Notes: generated by a model from the sequence alone, not told the origin. Counted from the first letter of the stretch, positions 27,225-35,830 are shown. The stretch: DNA of 64,000 nucleotides from JAVVHE01 sp038238915 (GCA_038238915.1 JBBSFH010000009.1:1-64000), one strand, 5' to 3'. Program-made: numbers and translations.

Positions 27225-28637
27225 ATGCCAATCACTTTCGGGACCGTGCCCGTCGCGGCACACCCCCCGCTAATCGATATCGCCGCCACGCTGCTCGCGC
27301 GCGGGCTCGAGCCCTGGCTGTTCGAACGCACCGGCGCGCCCAGTCTGCTCGTCGAGCGGCCCGCGCTGACGATCCGGTTCGAACATGGGCAGGTGTGGCT
27401 TGAACCCCACACGCCCGCAGGCCATGCGCTGATGCGTGGGCTCGGCGAGCGGTTCGTGGCGGAGGCGGGACGCATCGCGTTTGCACGGCCCACCGGCCAC
27501 GATCTCGAAGCGCGGCTGCTGGCCGCCGGGCCGTTCGATGTTCTGCGCGCGGTGGTGGGCGAAGGGCGCGCACCGCTGGTGCTCGGGATATTGGCGTTCG
27601 ATCATGCCCAACTGTTCGAGGATCTTCCGCCCCCGCCGCCCGACCGCACCGGCTTTCCCGAGGCGCATTTCATCGTCCCCGATCGCTGGCTGACGCTCGG
27701 GCCGGGCGGCGTTTGCCACGCGCACGCCTTGTGGGGGGCAGCCGACGCATCCGCATTGGCTGGGCTGGTGGCCGACGCGCCCGTACTTGGACCGCCCGCG
27801 CCCGCGCCGATGGCAGAGGCCAGCGCCGACCTCGACGATGACGCCTATGCCCAACTGGTGGAGACCTGCCGGGGCCATGTGGCTGCCGGAGACGTGTTCC
27901 AGATCGTGCCCTCGCGCACGTTCACCGCGCCGTGTGCGGACCCGTTCGCGGCGTATCGCAGGCTGAGCGTGGCTGATCCCGCGCCGTATCGCTTCTACGC
28001 TCCGGGCCCGGGCTGGACATTGTTCGGTGCCTCGCCCGAAAGTGCGGTGCAGGTCAGCATTACCGGCGAAGTCGAGGTGCGGCCGATCGCGGGAACCCGC
28101 GCACGGGGGCGCGACGGGGCGGAGGACTTGGCACTTGAAGCCGAATTGCTGGGGGACGCGAAAGAGTTGGCCGAGCACCGGATGCTGATCGATCTCGCGC
28201 GCAACGATGTCGCGCGCGTCAGCATCCCGGGCACGCGGCGGGTGACCGAGATGCTGGCCGTGCAGCGCGCCGCGCGAGTCATGCATCTGGTGTCGACCGT
28301 GGTGGGCCAACTCAGACCGGAGCTCGATGCGCTGCACGCGCTGCAGGCCTGCCTGAACGCGGGGACGCTGAGCGGTGCGCCCAAGCTGCGCGCGACCGAA
28401 CTGCTGCGCGAACTCGAAGTGTCGAGGCGCGGGCCATATGGCGGCGCAATCGGGGTGTTTGCCGCCGATGGATCGCTCGATAGCGCGATCGTAATCCGCT
28501 CGGTGCTGGTGGTGAACGGCGAGGCGCAGGTGCGCGCGGGCGCGGGAGTGGTCTACGATAGCGTGCCAATGGTGGAAGCCGAGGAGACGCGGCGCAAGGC
28601 GGCGGCCGCGCTCGGTGCGCTGGGCGTGCGGGTATGA
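27225..28637 (+). CDS. trpE: anthranilate synthase component I
   Basis: 470 residues from ATG 27225; the frame is open from within the leader, but that part is leader RNA. Converts chorismate to anthranilate with TrpG. FQIVPSRTF, YRFYAPGPGWTLFGASPES, VRPIAGTRARGRDG (Ala where PabB has Lys), MLIDLARNDVARVSIPGTR and GTLSGAPKLRA are the chorismate-binding signatures. Local sequence resembles enterobacterial TrpE closely (for example RRGPYGGAIGVF). The feedback segment LLES of E. coli appears as LFER. Its stop overlaps trpG (ATGA). Confidence 0.93.
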   Translation: MPITFGTVPVAAHPPLIDIAATLLARGLEPWLFERTGAPSLLVERPALTIRFEHGQVWLEPHTPAGHALMRGLGERFVAEAGRIAFARPTGHDLEARLLAAGPFDVLRAVVGEGRAPLVLGILAFDHAQLFEDLPPPPPDRTGFPEAHFIVPDRWLTLGPGGVCHAHALWGAADASALAGLVADAPVLGPPAPAPMAEASADLDDDAYAQLVETCRGHVAAGDVFQIVPSRTFTAPCADPFAAYRRLSVADPAPYRFYAPGPGWTLFGASPESAVQVSITGEVEVRPIAGTRARGRDGAEDLALEAELLGDAKELAEHRMLIDLARNDVARVSIPGTRRVTEMLAVQRAARVMHLVSTVVGQLRPELDALHALQACLNAGTLSGAPKLRATELLRELEVSRRGPYGGAIGVFAADGSLDSAIVIRSVLVVNGEAQVRAGAGVVYDSVPMVEAEETRRKAAAALGALGVRV

Positions 28638-29200
28638 AAGCGATCCTGATCGATAACCGGGACAGCTTCACCTTCAATCTGGTCCATCTGCTGCACGAGG
28701 TGGGCGCGGACGTGACCGTGCTGCGCAACACCGTGGACGCGGGCGAAGCGGTCGCGCTCGCGGGGGAGCGCGGCGCGCTGATCGTGCTCGGCCCCGGACC
28801 GGGCGGACCCGACGAAGCGGGCTCGACGCTTGGCATCGTGGCGCTCGCAAAGGGCCGCGTGCGCGTGCTCGGCGTTTGTCTCGGGCATCAGGCGATCGGG
28901 ATGGAGGCGGGCGCGCGCATCGAGCGCGCCGCCACGATCGTGCACGGCAAGGCCAGCGCACTGGTACATGATGGCGTGGGACCGATGCGCGGACTGCCAA
29001 GCCCGTTTGAAGCGGGGCGCTATCATTCGCTGTGCGTGCGCGGCGTGCCCGGGCGCTTCCGGGTCCATGCCGAGCTGGACGGGATGGCGATGGCGATCTC
29101 GGACCCGGTGGCGAAACAGGTGGGTGTGCAATTCCACCCCGAATCGATCCTGACCGACGAGGGCGCGCAGTTGGTGCGCAACGTGCTTGAGGGCGATTAG
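28634..29200 (+). CDS. trpG: anthranilate synthase component II (glutamine amidotransferase)
   Basis: 188 residues. Class I amidotransferase supplying ammonia to TrpE: the nucleophile Cys in GVCLGHQAIG, the glutamine-channel GPGPGGPDEAG, and the His-Glu pair in QFHPESILTDEG. ATG 28634 overlaps the trpE stop, giving coupled 1:1 synthesis. HGKASALVHDG and GRYHSLCV are also of the enterobacterial TrpG type. trpD, trpC, trpB and trpA are not next to it; the following gene rho is convergent. Confidence 0.94.
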   Translation: MKAILIDNRDSFTFNLVHLLHEVGADVTVLRNTVDAGEAVALAGERGALIVLGPGPGGPDEAGSTLGIVALAKGRVRVLGVCLGHQAIGMEAGARIERAATIVHGKASALVHDGVGPMRGLPSPFEAGRYHSLCVRGVPGRFRVHAELDGMAMAISDPVAKQVGVQFHPESILTDEGAQLVRNVLEGD

Positions 29201-29222
29201 GTTGGAGTGGTAGCCGACCGCC

Positions 29223-30479
29223 CTAGTGGTTCATTGAATCGAAGAAACTCTCGTTCGATTTTGATTCCTTCATCTTGTCGAGCAGGAACTCCATCGCGTC
29301 GATCGTGCCCATTTGCATGAGAATACGCCGTAGCACCCACATCTTGGCGAGCACGGTCTTGTCGACCAGCAGCTCCTCCTTGCGCGTGCCCGATTTGCCG
29401 ACGTCGATCGCGGGGAAGACGCGCTTGTCGGCGATCTTGCGATCGAGGATGATTTCGCTGTTGCCGGTGCCCTTGAACTCCTCGAAGATCACCTCGTCCA
29501 TGCGGCTGCCGGTATCGATCAGCGCGGTGGCGATGATGGTGAGCGAGCCGCCCTCCTCGATATTACGCGCCGCGCCGAAAAAGCGCTTGGGCCGCTGGAG
29601 CGCATTGGCATCCACGCCGCCGGTCAGCACCTTGCCCGAACTCGGGACCACGGTGTTATAGGCGCGTCCAAGCCGGGTAATACTGTCCAGCAGGATCACC
29701 ACGTCGCGCTTGTGCTCGACCAGCCGCTTGGCCTTCTCGATCACCATCTCGGCCACCTGCACGTGGCGGGTCGCTGCTTCGTCGAAGGTGGAGGAAACGA
29801 CCTCGCCCTTCACGCTGCGCTGCATATCGGTCACTTCCTCGGGCCGCTCGTCGATCAGCAGCACGATCAGGAACACTTCGGGGTTATTGTCGGTGATCGC
29901 CTTGGCGAGATTTTGCAGCATCACCGTCTTGCCCACACGCGGCGGGGCGACGATCAGCGCGCGCTGGCCCTTGCCCTGGGGCGAGATAATGTCGATCACG
30001 CGGGCAGACTTGTCCTTGATCGTGGGATCGAGCGTATCGAGGATCAGCTTGTCGGTTGGATACAGCGGTGTGAGGTTATCGAAATTGACCCGGTGGCGCA
30101 CCGTCTCGGGATCGTCGAAGTTGATCGTGCCAAGCTTGGTCAGCGCGAAATAGCGTTCGCCGTCCTTGGGAGCGCGGATTTCGCCATCGATGGTATCGCC
30201 GGTGCGCAAACTATAGCGGCGCACGATCGCGGGCGAGATGTAGATATCATCCGGCCCGGCCAGGTAACTGGCCTCGGGCGCACGCAGGAAGCCGAAGCCA
30301 TCCTGCATGACTTCGATGACGCCGGAGCCCATGATCTGGGTGCCGTTGTCCGCCATCGATTTCAGAATGGAAAAGAGTAGGTCTTGTTTGCGCAGCGTCG
30401 AGGCGGCTTCGATGCCATGCTCTTCGGCCATGCCCACCAGTTCGGCGGGCGTTTTGCGCTTCAAATCTGCGAGATGCAT
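29223..30479 (-). CDS. rho: transcription termination factor Rho
   Basis: Hexameric RNA helicase ending transcripts. 418 residues from ATG 30479 (AGGA seven bases before). MHLADLKRKTPAELVGMAEE is the N-terminal helical bundle, YISPAIVRRYSLRTGDTI the primary RNA-binding site, APPRVGKTVMLQ the Walker A loop, VFLIVLLIDERPEEVTDM and SRLGRAYNTVVP-type R-loop follow. The frame continues upstream but without Rho sequence. Rho is in a single-gene unit convergent with trpG and divergent from the HTH module. Confidence 0.97.
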   Translation of the reverse strand: MHLADLKRKTPAELVGMAEEHGIEAASTLRKQDLLFSILKSMADNGTQIMGSGVIEVMQDGFGFLRAPEASYLAGPDDIYISPAIVRRYSLRTGDTIDGEIRAPKDGERYFALTKLGTINFDDPETVRHRVNFDNLTPLYPTDKLILDTLDPTIKDKSARVIDIISPQGKGQRALIVAPPRVGKTVMLQNLAKAITDNNPEVFLIVLLIDERPEEVTDMQRSVKGEVVSSTFDEAATRHVQVAEMVIEKAKRLVEHKRDVVILLDSITRLGRAYNTVVPSSGKVLTGGVDANALQRPKRFFGAARNIEEGGSLTIIATALIDTGSRMDEVIFEEFKGTGNSEIILDRKIADKRVFPAIDVGKSGTRKEELLVDKTVLAKMWVLRRILMQMGTIDAMEFLLDKMKESKSNESFFDSMNH

Positions 30480-30636
30480 TCGGGTGTCCTGGAGGAAGGC
30501 CCCGCGATCTTGTTTTCGATTTTGGCGGGGCGATACGGCCCCACGAACGGGGGCAGCACCAAAACTATGGGCGCGGGCGGCAAGCGTCAAGCCGTGCCCA
30601 CCAGAATTGCACCACTTTCACCACTGCGCCGCAGAG

Positions 30637-30676
30637 GACAAGCACGCTTGACAGGACAAGCGTGCTTGTCTATCTA
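30637..30676 (+). promoter_or_regulatory. promoter with two tandem 16-bp palindromic operators
   Basis: Site O1, GACAAGCACGCTTGAC (30637-30652), and O2, GACAAGCGTGCTTGTC (30655-30670), are both inverted repeats built on the half-site GACAAGC, O2 being perfect apart from the central GT; their centres are 18 bases apart. Together they also give a 14-base inverted repeat. TTGACA (30648-30653) overlaps O1 and, 17 bases on, TATCTA (30671-30676) is the -10, so O2 lies in the spacer. It drives the HTH gene at 30707, so autorepression is expected. Confidence 0.72.
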
Positions 30677-30706
30677 TCAAGCACACCAGACACACGAGTC
30701 GCACCG

Positions 30707-30943
30707 ATGGATAACCACCTCCCCGTCTTGCGCGCCGAGCGCCGCTGGAGCCAGGCCGAACTTGCCGAGCGGCTCGGAGTCTCTCGGCAGACGGTCAACG
30801 CGCTTGAAACGGGTCGATACGACCCTTCGCTGCCGCTCGCTTTCAAGCTCGCGCGGCTGTTCGCACGGCCGATCGAGACGATTTTTACCGACAACCACCC
30901 CGATCATTCAAAGGAGATAACCGATGGAGGCAATGATGACTGA
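30707..30943 (+). CDS. small XRE/HTH transcriptional regulator
   Basis: 78 residues from ATG 30707 (a longer in-frame start at 30662 lies inside the operator). The whole protein is a helix-turn-helix_3 fold: LPVLRAERRWSQAELAERLG, then SRQTVNALETGRYDPSLPLAF, the stereotyped form of the YozG/YgzD-type small regulators. Its stop overlaps the start of the membrane protein gene (30924), a pairing seen repeatedly in bacteria: HTH regulator plus small DUF2178-like membrane protein. Tandem operators precede it. Confidence 0.88.
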   Translation: MDNHLPVLRAERRWSQAELAERLGVSRQTVNALETGRYDPSLPLAFKLARLFARPIETIFTDNHPDHSKEITDGGNDD

Positions 30944-31397
30944 TACCCCGCGCAGCTTCCGCCGTCTCGCTGTGGCGGCGATGTATGGCGCCTATCTTGT
31001 CGGTGCGCTGCTGCACCTGGGCAGCGGTACGCCGCTCGTCCGCTATGCGGGGGTTACGTTGATCGTGGTCGCCTACGGGCTGTTCGCGCGGCTGGCGACG
31101 ACCCCCTTCTGGCGTCCCGGCAACGCACCCGCCGCGCGGCTCGATGAGCGCGAACTGCTGATCCGCAACCGAATCTACATGCGCGCCTATGCGGTAATCG
31201 CCGTGCTCCCGCTGATTGCCGCGCTCTATACCGGTCTCGCGCTCGACGATGGCCGCCTCGCCCCGCACCTGTGGCTGCCGCGCAGCTTCCATCAGGCGAG
31301 CATCCTGTTCTGGGGCTGGTTCCTGCTGATGCTGACCCTTCCTGCCGCAATGCTGGCGTGGGAGGGAGAGGCGTTCGATCCAGGACGCGCGTGTTGA
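30924..31397 (+). CDS. membrane protein of the HTH module
   Basis: 157 residues with four predicted transmembrane helices, near AMYGAYLVGALLHL, AGVTLIVVAYGLFARL, YAVIAVLPLIAALYTGLAL and FWGWFLLMLTLPAAML, and a charged cytoplasmic loop RLDERELLIRNRIYMRAY. AAGGAG precedes ATG 30924; ATG 30933 or 30936 are alternatives. Overlapping the HTH gene by 20 bases, it is likely its regulatory partner. The topology and ERE...RNR loop resemble DUF2178-type proteins. Function unknown. Confidence 0.78.
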   Translation: MEAMMTDTPRSFRRLAVAAMYGAYLVGALLHLGSGTPLVRYAGVTLIVVAYGLFARLATTPFWRPGNAPAARLDERELLIRNRIYMRAYAVIAVLPLIAALYTGLALDDGRLAPHLWLPRSFHQASILFWGWFLLMLTLPAAMLAWEGEAFDPGRAC

Positions 31398-31409
31398 GGG
31401 CCGCCCGGC

Positions 31410-33065
31410 CTACCCGAAGATCACGTCTGCCGGGTGCACGTCCCCCAGGATCGTCAGCATGTTCGTTGTGCCATCGACCCCGTCGGTGATCGCCCACACA
31501 TGCGCCACCGGATCGGCGAGCGTGACCGTGCTGCCCGCGCCCCAGCCTGCGAGCTCGATCTTGTCGAGGCCGGTCTTGAAATCGGCGACCGTATCGCCCG
31601 TCGCCTCGCCCTTGCGTTCGATGAAGATGTTGTTGCCCGGCCCGCCGACCAGATAATCCGCGCCCGGCCCGCCATCGAGGATATTATTGCCGCTGCCGCC
31701 GTAAAGCGTGTCGTTGCCGTCTCCCCCCCTCAGGCTATCGTTGCCCGCACCGCCGTACAGCGTATCGTTCCCGGCACCGCCGCGCAGTAGAGATCCGCGA
31801 TCGCTCGCGTAGAGTGTGTTGCCCTGATCATTGGCCGTCGCGGCGTAAGCAAAGCCCGTCAGATGCAGTTCCTCGACATTGGGCGGAACATGGTAGCTGA
31901 TCGAACTGTAGATCGCGTCATAGCCTTGGTTCGGATATTCGAGCACGATGTCGCCGGGATTGTCGACGATATAGCGATCATTGCCCAACCCCCCCGCCAC
32001 CGCATCCGCGCCGGGGCCGCCATTGATGGTATCGTCGCTGTTGCCGCCGTGGATTACATCGTTCCCCGCGCTGCCGACGAGTTGATTGGGCGCGCTGGTG
32101 AAGCCCGTGATGTCAAGCTTCTGGATATTGACCAGCGTGTTCACATGGCCTGCGCCGCCATCGAGGCTGAGCGTGCCCCCCTTGGGTCCGATCGCGGTGC
32201 CATCGAACGCTGTACCCGCAGTCCAGTCGCTGTCGAGATGGTAGATCGCGGTGTTCACGCCGCCACCGCCATCGAGATAATTATTGCCGGGGCCGCCTTG
32301 CAGCCGATCGTTGCCCGCGCCGCCGAAGATGTGATCGCTGCCACCGCCGATCAGCAGATCACCGCTGTTATTGCCGAAGATCGTGGTGCCCGTACCGGTA
32401 GTGCGGCCGCTGACCGCCGTGCCATCGAGGTAGAGCGCCTGCACCCCGAGCGGTGCGGTGAACGGCACCGTGCTGATGATCGTATTGTAACCGCCCGGTT
32501 GCGGGACGATCCTGTCGAACAGATTGTTGACGTAGAAGATGTTGTCGTGCGGCCCACCATAAAGCGTCGTGACGCCGCGGCCGCTGGTCAGGATATTATT
32601 CCCCACCCCGCCGTAAAGCAGATCACGACCCGCGCCGCCGACGATAATCGCATCGGTGATGATGCCTCCATCAGGGCCATGTACTTCAAGATTGGTGATC
32701 CCGATCAGCATCTTGGGCTCGCCCGATCCGTCATCGAGCGCGACGGGGGCACCGCTGCCGACACCCGTGCCGTCGAACCGGACGCCGGGGGTCCAGTCGC
32801 TGCCAAGATTGAAGACCGCCGTATCGATCCCGCCACCCCCGTTCAGCGTGTAGGCTCCGGCACCACCTACGAGGCGATCGTTGCCCGGCGTGCCGGTGAT
32901 CGCGGCGGGTGGTGGCGGAGTGTAGCTCGCAGCCGCATGGGTCAGCGCATAGGACAGGCCGTCCGCGATGGTGGACGAGGCGTAGCGCGCGTACGGGCCA
33001 TCAACCTCCGCCCTTGCGCGCGGCTGCATCAAACGGGCGGCAAAGCCGGGTTGTCCGATCGACAT
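31410..33065 (-). CDS. RTX-type calcium-binding repeat protein
   Basis: 551 residues from ATG 33065. The second half holds many RTX nonapeptides (GGAGNDTLYGG, GGDGNDTLYGG, GGPGADYLVGG), with a terminal block (LTILGDVHPADVIFG) usual for type I secretion substrates. No N-terminal signal peptide is seen, as expected for the C-terminal-signal T1SS route. Two related modules, one at about residues 80-130 (NLGSDWTPGVRFDGT) and one at about 270-320 (HLDSDWTAGTAFDGT), look like an internal duplication. There is no type I transporter in the window. Function probably adhesive or hydrolytic, unproven. Confidence 0.86.
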   Translation of the reverse strand: MSIGQPGFAARLMQPRARAEVDGPYARYASSTIADGLSYALTHAAASYTPPPPAAITGTPGNDRLVGGAGAYTLNGGGGIDTAVFNLGSDWTPGVRFDGTGVGSGAPVALDDGSGEPKMLIGITNLEVHGPDGGIITDAIIVGGAGRDLLYGGVGNNILTSGRGVTTLYGGPHDNIFYVNNLFDRIVPQPGGYNTIISTVPFTAPLGVQALYLDGTAVSGRTTGTGTTIFGNNSGDLLIGGGSDHIFGGAGNDRLQGGPGNNYLDGGGGVNTAIYHLDSDWTAGTAFDGTAIGPKGGTLSLDGGAGHVNTLVNIQKLDITGFTSAPNQLVGSAGNDVIHGGNSDDTINGGPGADAVAGGLGNDRYIVDNPGDIVLEYPNQGYDAIYSSISYHVPPNVEELHLTGFAYAATANDQGNTLYASDRGSLLRGGAGNDTLYGGAGNDSLRGGDGNDTLYGGSGNNILDGGPGADYLVGGPGNNIFIERKGEATGDTVADFKTGLDKIELAGWGAGSTVTLADPVAHVWAITDGVDGTTNMLTILGDVHPADVIFG

Positions 33066-33129
33066 GGAACACTCGCGCAACGCAAACCTACGGTTCGCAA
33101 CTACGACGCGTGGCGGTGCGGCTTAAGCG

Positions 33130-34353
33130 CTAGGTCACCCGCCCGCGAACCGCGAAGCGTGGATCGGCCCACGCGTTGCTCGCCATCACTTCGCCAATCG
33201 TCTCGGCGGCATCCCACACCTGCGCGTAGCTGAGCGTCAGCGGGGTCAGCCCCGCGCGCCACAGATCGGGTGTCCGGAAATCGCCGATCACGCCGCGCGC
33301 GATCAGGCACTGGCAGATTTCGTAGGCGTGGGGGTGCGCGAAGACGAGATGGCTGCCGCGTTCCGCCGGATCGCGCGGCGAGGCGAGTACGAGTTCGGGC
33401 GCGACCTCGCCAAGCCGCGCGATCAGCAGTTCGGCGAGCGCGCGGCTCTTGGCCTCGATCGCCTGCAGGTCGATGTCCGCGAACATCTCCACCCCGGCTT
33501 CGAGCGCGAGCAGGCTCAGCATCGGCGGCGTCCCCGCGAGGAAGCGCGTCATGCCCGCTGCGGCCACATAATCGTCGGTGAAGGCGAACGGCGCGGCATG
33601 CCCCATCCAGCCGGTGAGCGGCGTCGCCATCGCGTCGTGGTGGCGTTGCGCGGCAAAGAGGAAGCTGGGCGCACCGGGGCCGCCGTTCAGATACTTGTAC
33701 CCGCAGCCAACCGCGAAGTCGGCGTGCGCGGCGTTGAGATCGAACGCGACCGCGCCCGCCGAATGACTCAGATCCCACAGCATCAGGGCACCCGCCGCGT
33801 GCGCGGCTGCGGTCAGCGCGGCCATGTCGCGGCGGTGCGCGGATTTGTAGTGGACATGCGTGAGCAGCAGCACCGCCGTATCGGGGCCGAGCGCGGCGGG
33901 GATATCGGCGAGATCGGCGGTCTGCACACGCACGCCGGGGATTGTCGCGGCAAGACCGTTGGCCACGTACAAGTCGGTCGGGAAATTGCCGGGTTCGGTC
34001 ACTATTGTCTTGCGGCCCGGCCGCAGCGCGAGCGCGGCGGCGAGCAGCTTGAAGAGGTTGATCGAGACCGAATCCGCGACGATCACTTCATGCGCAGCCG
34101 CGCCGATCAGCGGCGCGATTTTTGCACCGATGCGTTGCGGCGCGCCGATCCAGTCTGCGCTGTTCCAGCTGCCGACGAGATCGTGCCCCCACTGGCGCAC
34201 CACCGCGTCCGCGATACGCGCGGGCGTGTGCGCGGGGAGCGCGCCGAGCGAATTCCCGTCGAGGTAGATCACGCCTTCGGGCAGCACGAAACGTGCGCGC
34301 ATGGGGCCAAGCGGATCGGCGGCATCGAGCGCGAGTGCATCGGCGCGCGTCAC
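33130..34353 (-). CDS. kynU: kynureninase
   Basis: PLP enzyme cleaving kynurenine to anthranilate and alanine. 407 residues. IYLDGNSLGALPA, SWNSADWIGAP, GNFPTDLYVANGLA, HVHYKSAHRRDM, LWDLSHSAGAV and the PLP lysine in VGCGYKYLNGGPGAP are diagnostic. Its start overlaps the kynA stop (ATGA at 34350-34353). With kynA it makes a two-gene unit for tryptophan breakdown; a formamidase gene (kynB) is not next to it. Confidence 0.96.
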   Translation of the reverse strand: MTRADALALDAADPLGPMRARFVLPEGVIYLDGNSLGALPAHTPARIADAVVRQWGHDLVGSWNSADWIGAPQRIGAKIAPLIGAAAHEVIVADSVSINLFKLLAAALALRPGRKTIVTEPGNFPTDLYVANGLAATIPGVRVQTADLADIPAALGPDTAVLLLTHVHYKSAHRRDMAALTAAAHAAGALMLWDLSHSAGAVAFDLNAAHADFAVGCGYKYLNGGPGAPSFLFAAQRHHDAMATPLTGWMGHAAPFAFTDDYVAAAGMTRFLAGTPPMLSLLALEAGVEMFADIDLQAIEAKSRALAELLIARLGEVAPELVLASPRDPAERGSHLVFAHPHAYEICQCLIARGVIGDFRTPDLWRAGLTPLTLSYAQVWDAAETIGEVMASNAWADPRFAVRGRVT

Positions 34354-35120
34354 AGCGCGGTCCGCACGGACAGAAGTTCGGGGAAGAAGGTGAGGCTGAG
34401 CACGCTCGCCAGATAGGGCACGCCCATCGTACCGCCAGTGCCGCGCTTGAAGCCGATGATGCGCTCCACGGTCTTCAGATGGCCAAAGCGCCAGCGCTGG
34501 ACGTGATATTCGAGATCAACGAGCTTCTCGGCCAACTCGTACAAATCCCACCAGCGCGCCGGATCGCGGTAGATTTGCGCCCACGCCGCCTCCACCTGCG
34601 CGCTCGGCCGCGAGCGTTCGGCCGGGATCGCAAAGCCGCGCGCAGCCAGCAGATCGAGCGACACATCGTAAATATCCCGCCGCGCGAGTTCGGCTTCGAG
34701 CCGGTCGCGCAGCGCAGGCTCCTCATCGAAATGCCGCAGATGCGCGGGGTTTTTGGCCCCCATCACCGCTTCGAGCATCCGATACTGGAAGCTCTGGAAG
34801 CCCGAAGAGCTACCCAGATGCGGCCGCACCGCGCTGTAATCGGACGGCGTCATCGTAGCCAGCACATCCCACCCCTGGATCATCTGCGTCTGGGCGCGCG
34901 CCACCCGGCTCAGCATCTTGAACGCGGGCCTGAGATCATCGGCGGCGATGTGGTCGCGCGCGCCATCCAGTTCGCTCAGGATCAGCTTGAGCCAGAGTTC
35001 GGACGTCTGGTGGATGATGATGAACAGCAGCTCGTCCGGCGCGTCGCTGCGCGCATGTTGTGCGGACAGCAGCCGGGGCAGGTCGAGATAGCGCTCGTAG
35101 GTGATTTCGTCCGATGCCAT
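34350..35120 (-). CDS. kynA: tryptophan 2,3-dioxygenase
   Basis: Heme enzyme opening the indole ring of tryptophan to N-formylkynurenine. 256 residues. YERYLDLPRLLSAQ, DELLFIIIHQTSELWLKLIL, SSSGFQSFQYRMLEAVMG, and the C-terminal FGHLKTVERIIGFKRGTGGT (heme-binding His and substrate loop) are the family's main motifs. Upstream of kynU with ATGA overlap. Its gene product, with KynU, supplies anthranilate, the substrate of the CoA ligase operon at the right end of the window if a formamidase is present. Confidence 0.97.
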   Translation of the reverse strand: MASDEITYERYLDLPRLLSAQHARSDAPDELLFIIIHQTSELWLKLILSELDGARDHIAADDLRPAFKMLSRVARAQTQMIQGWDVLATMTPSDYSAVRPHLGSSSGFQSFQYRMLEAVMGAKNPAHLRHFDEEPALRDRLEAELARRDIYDVSLDLLAARGFAIPAERSRPSAQVEAAWAQIYRDPARWWDLYELAEKLVDLEYHVQRWRFGHLKTVERIIGFKRGTGGTMGVPYLASVLSLTFFPELLSVRTAL

Positions 35121-35181
35121 GCGGTGGGCTACGCCGCGCGGGTGGCGGGCACAAGCGAGCGGCCCAAGTTCCCCGCCACGT

Positions 35182-35730
35182 TCAAACCTCCCCCAACCGC
35201 CCCATCAGCTCCACCAGATTGCAAGGCCCATGCCTGCTATCGAGTTGCGCCGCGATCACCTTGTCCCAGCCGTCCTTCACTGCGCCGTTCGAGCCGGGCA
35301 GGCAGAAGACGAAGACGCCGCCGATGATCCCCGCCGTCGCGCGCGATTGCAGCGTCGATAGGCCGACCGATTGGTAGCTGACCAGATGGAACACCACCGA
35401 GAAACCGTCGATGCGCTTGTCGAACAGCGGTTCCAAGGCTTCCGGCGTCACGTCGCGCCCGGTCAGCCCGGTGCCGCCGGTGGTGACGACCGCATCGACC
35501 GCGCCGCTCGCCACCCAGGCCAGCACCTGCGCGCGGATCTGGGCGCGGTCGTCGCGCACCAGCGCGCGGCCCGCGAGGATGTGACCCGCGCTCTCCACCC
35601 GGCCTGCGAGGAGCGCGCCCGAGGTATCGGTCTCGTGGTCGCGCGTGTCCGAGACGCTGAGTACGGCGATGCGCACCGCGCGCGGGACGCCGTCCGGGTC
35701 GCCGATGCCGCCGCCGGGGGTGAGGGTCAT
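35182..35730 (-). CDS. moaB: molybdenum cofactor biosynthesis protein MoaB
   Basis: 182 residues from ATG 35730 with AAGGA nine bases before. MoaB/Mog domain: IAVLSVSDTRDHETDTSG, VDAVVTTGGTGLTGRDVTPEAL and FCLPGSNGAVKDGWDKVI. The family acts in MPT adenylylation or is its paralogue. It follows kynA on the same strand with a 61-base gap; no other moa or moe genes are nearby. The longer upstream frame has no family match. Confidence 0.93.
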   Translation of the reverse strand: MTLTPGGGIGDPDGVPRAVRIAVLSVSDTRDHETDTSGALLAGRVESAGHILAGRALVRDDRAQIRAQVLAWVASGAVDAVVTTGGTGLTGRDVTPEALEPLFDKRIDGFSVVFHLVSYQSVGLSTLQSRATAGIIGGVFVFCLPGSNGAVKDGWDKVIAAQLDSRHGPCNLVELMGRLGEV

Positions 35731-35830
35731 GCATCTGGTCCTTTCGATCGCGTTCGCGCGTAGTAGCCGTGTCCGGTTCACGAGAGGAAGATGGTTGCCG
35801 ACCTTCATCCGCGCTAGCCTCTTCCGCTGA

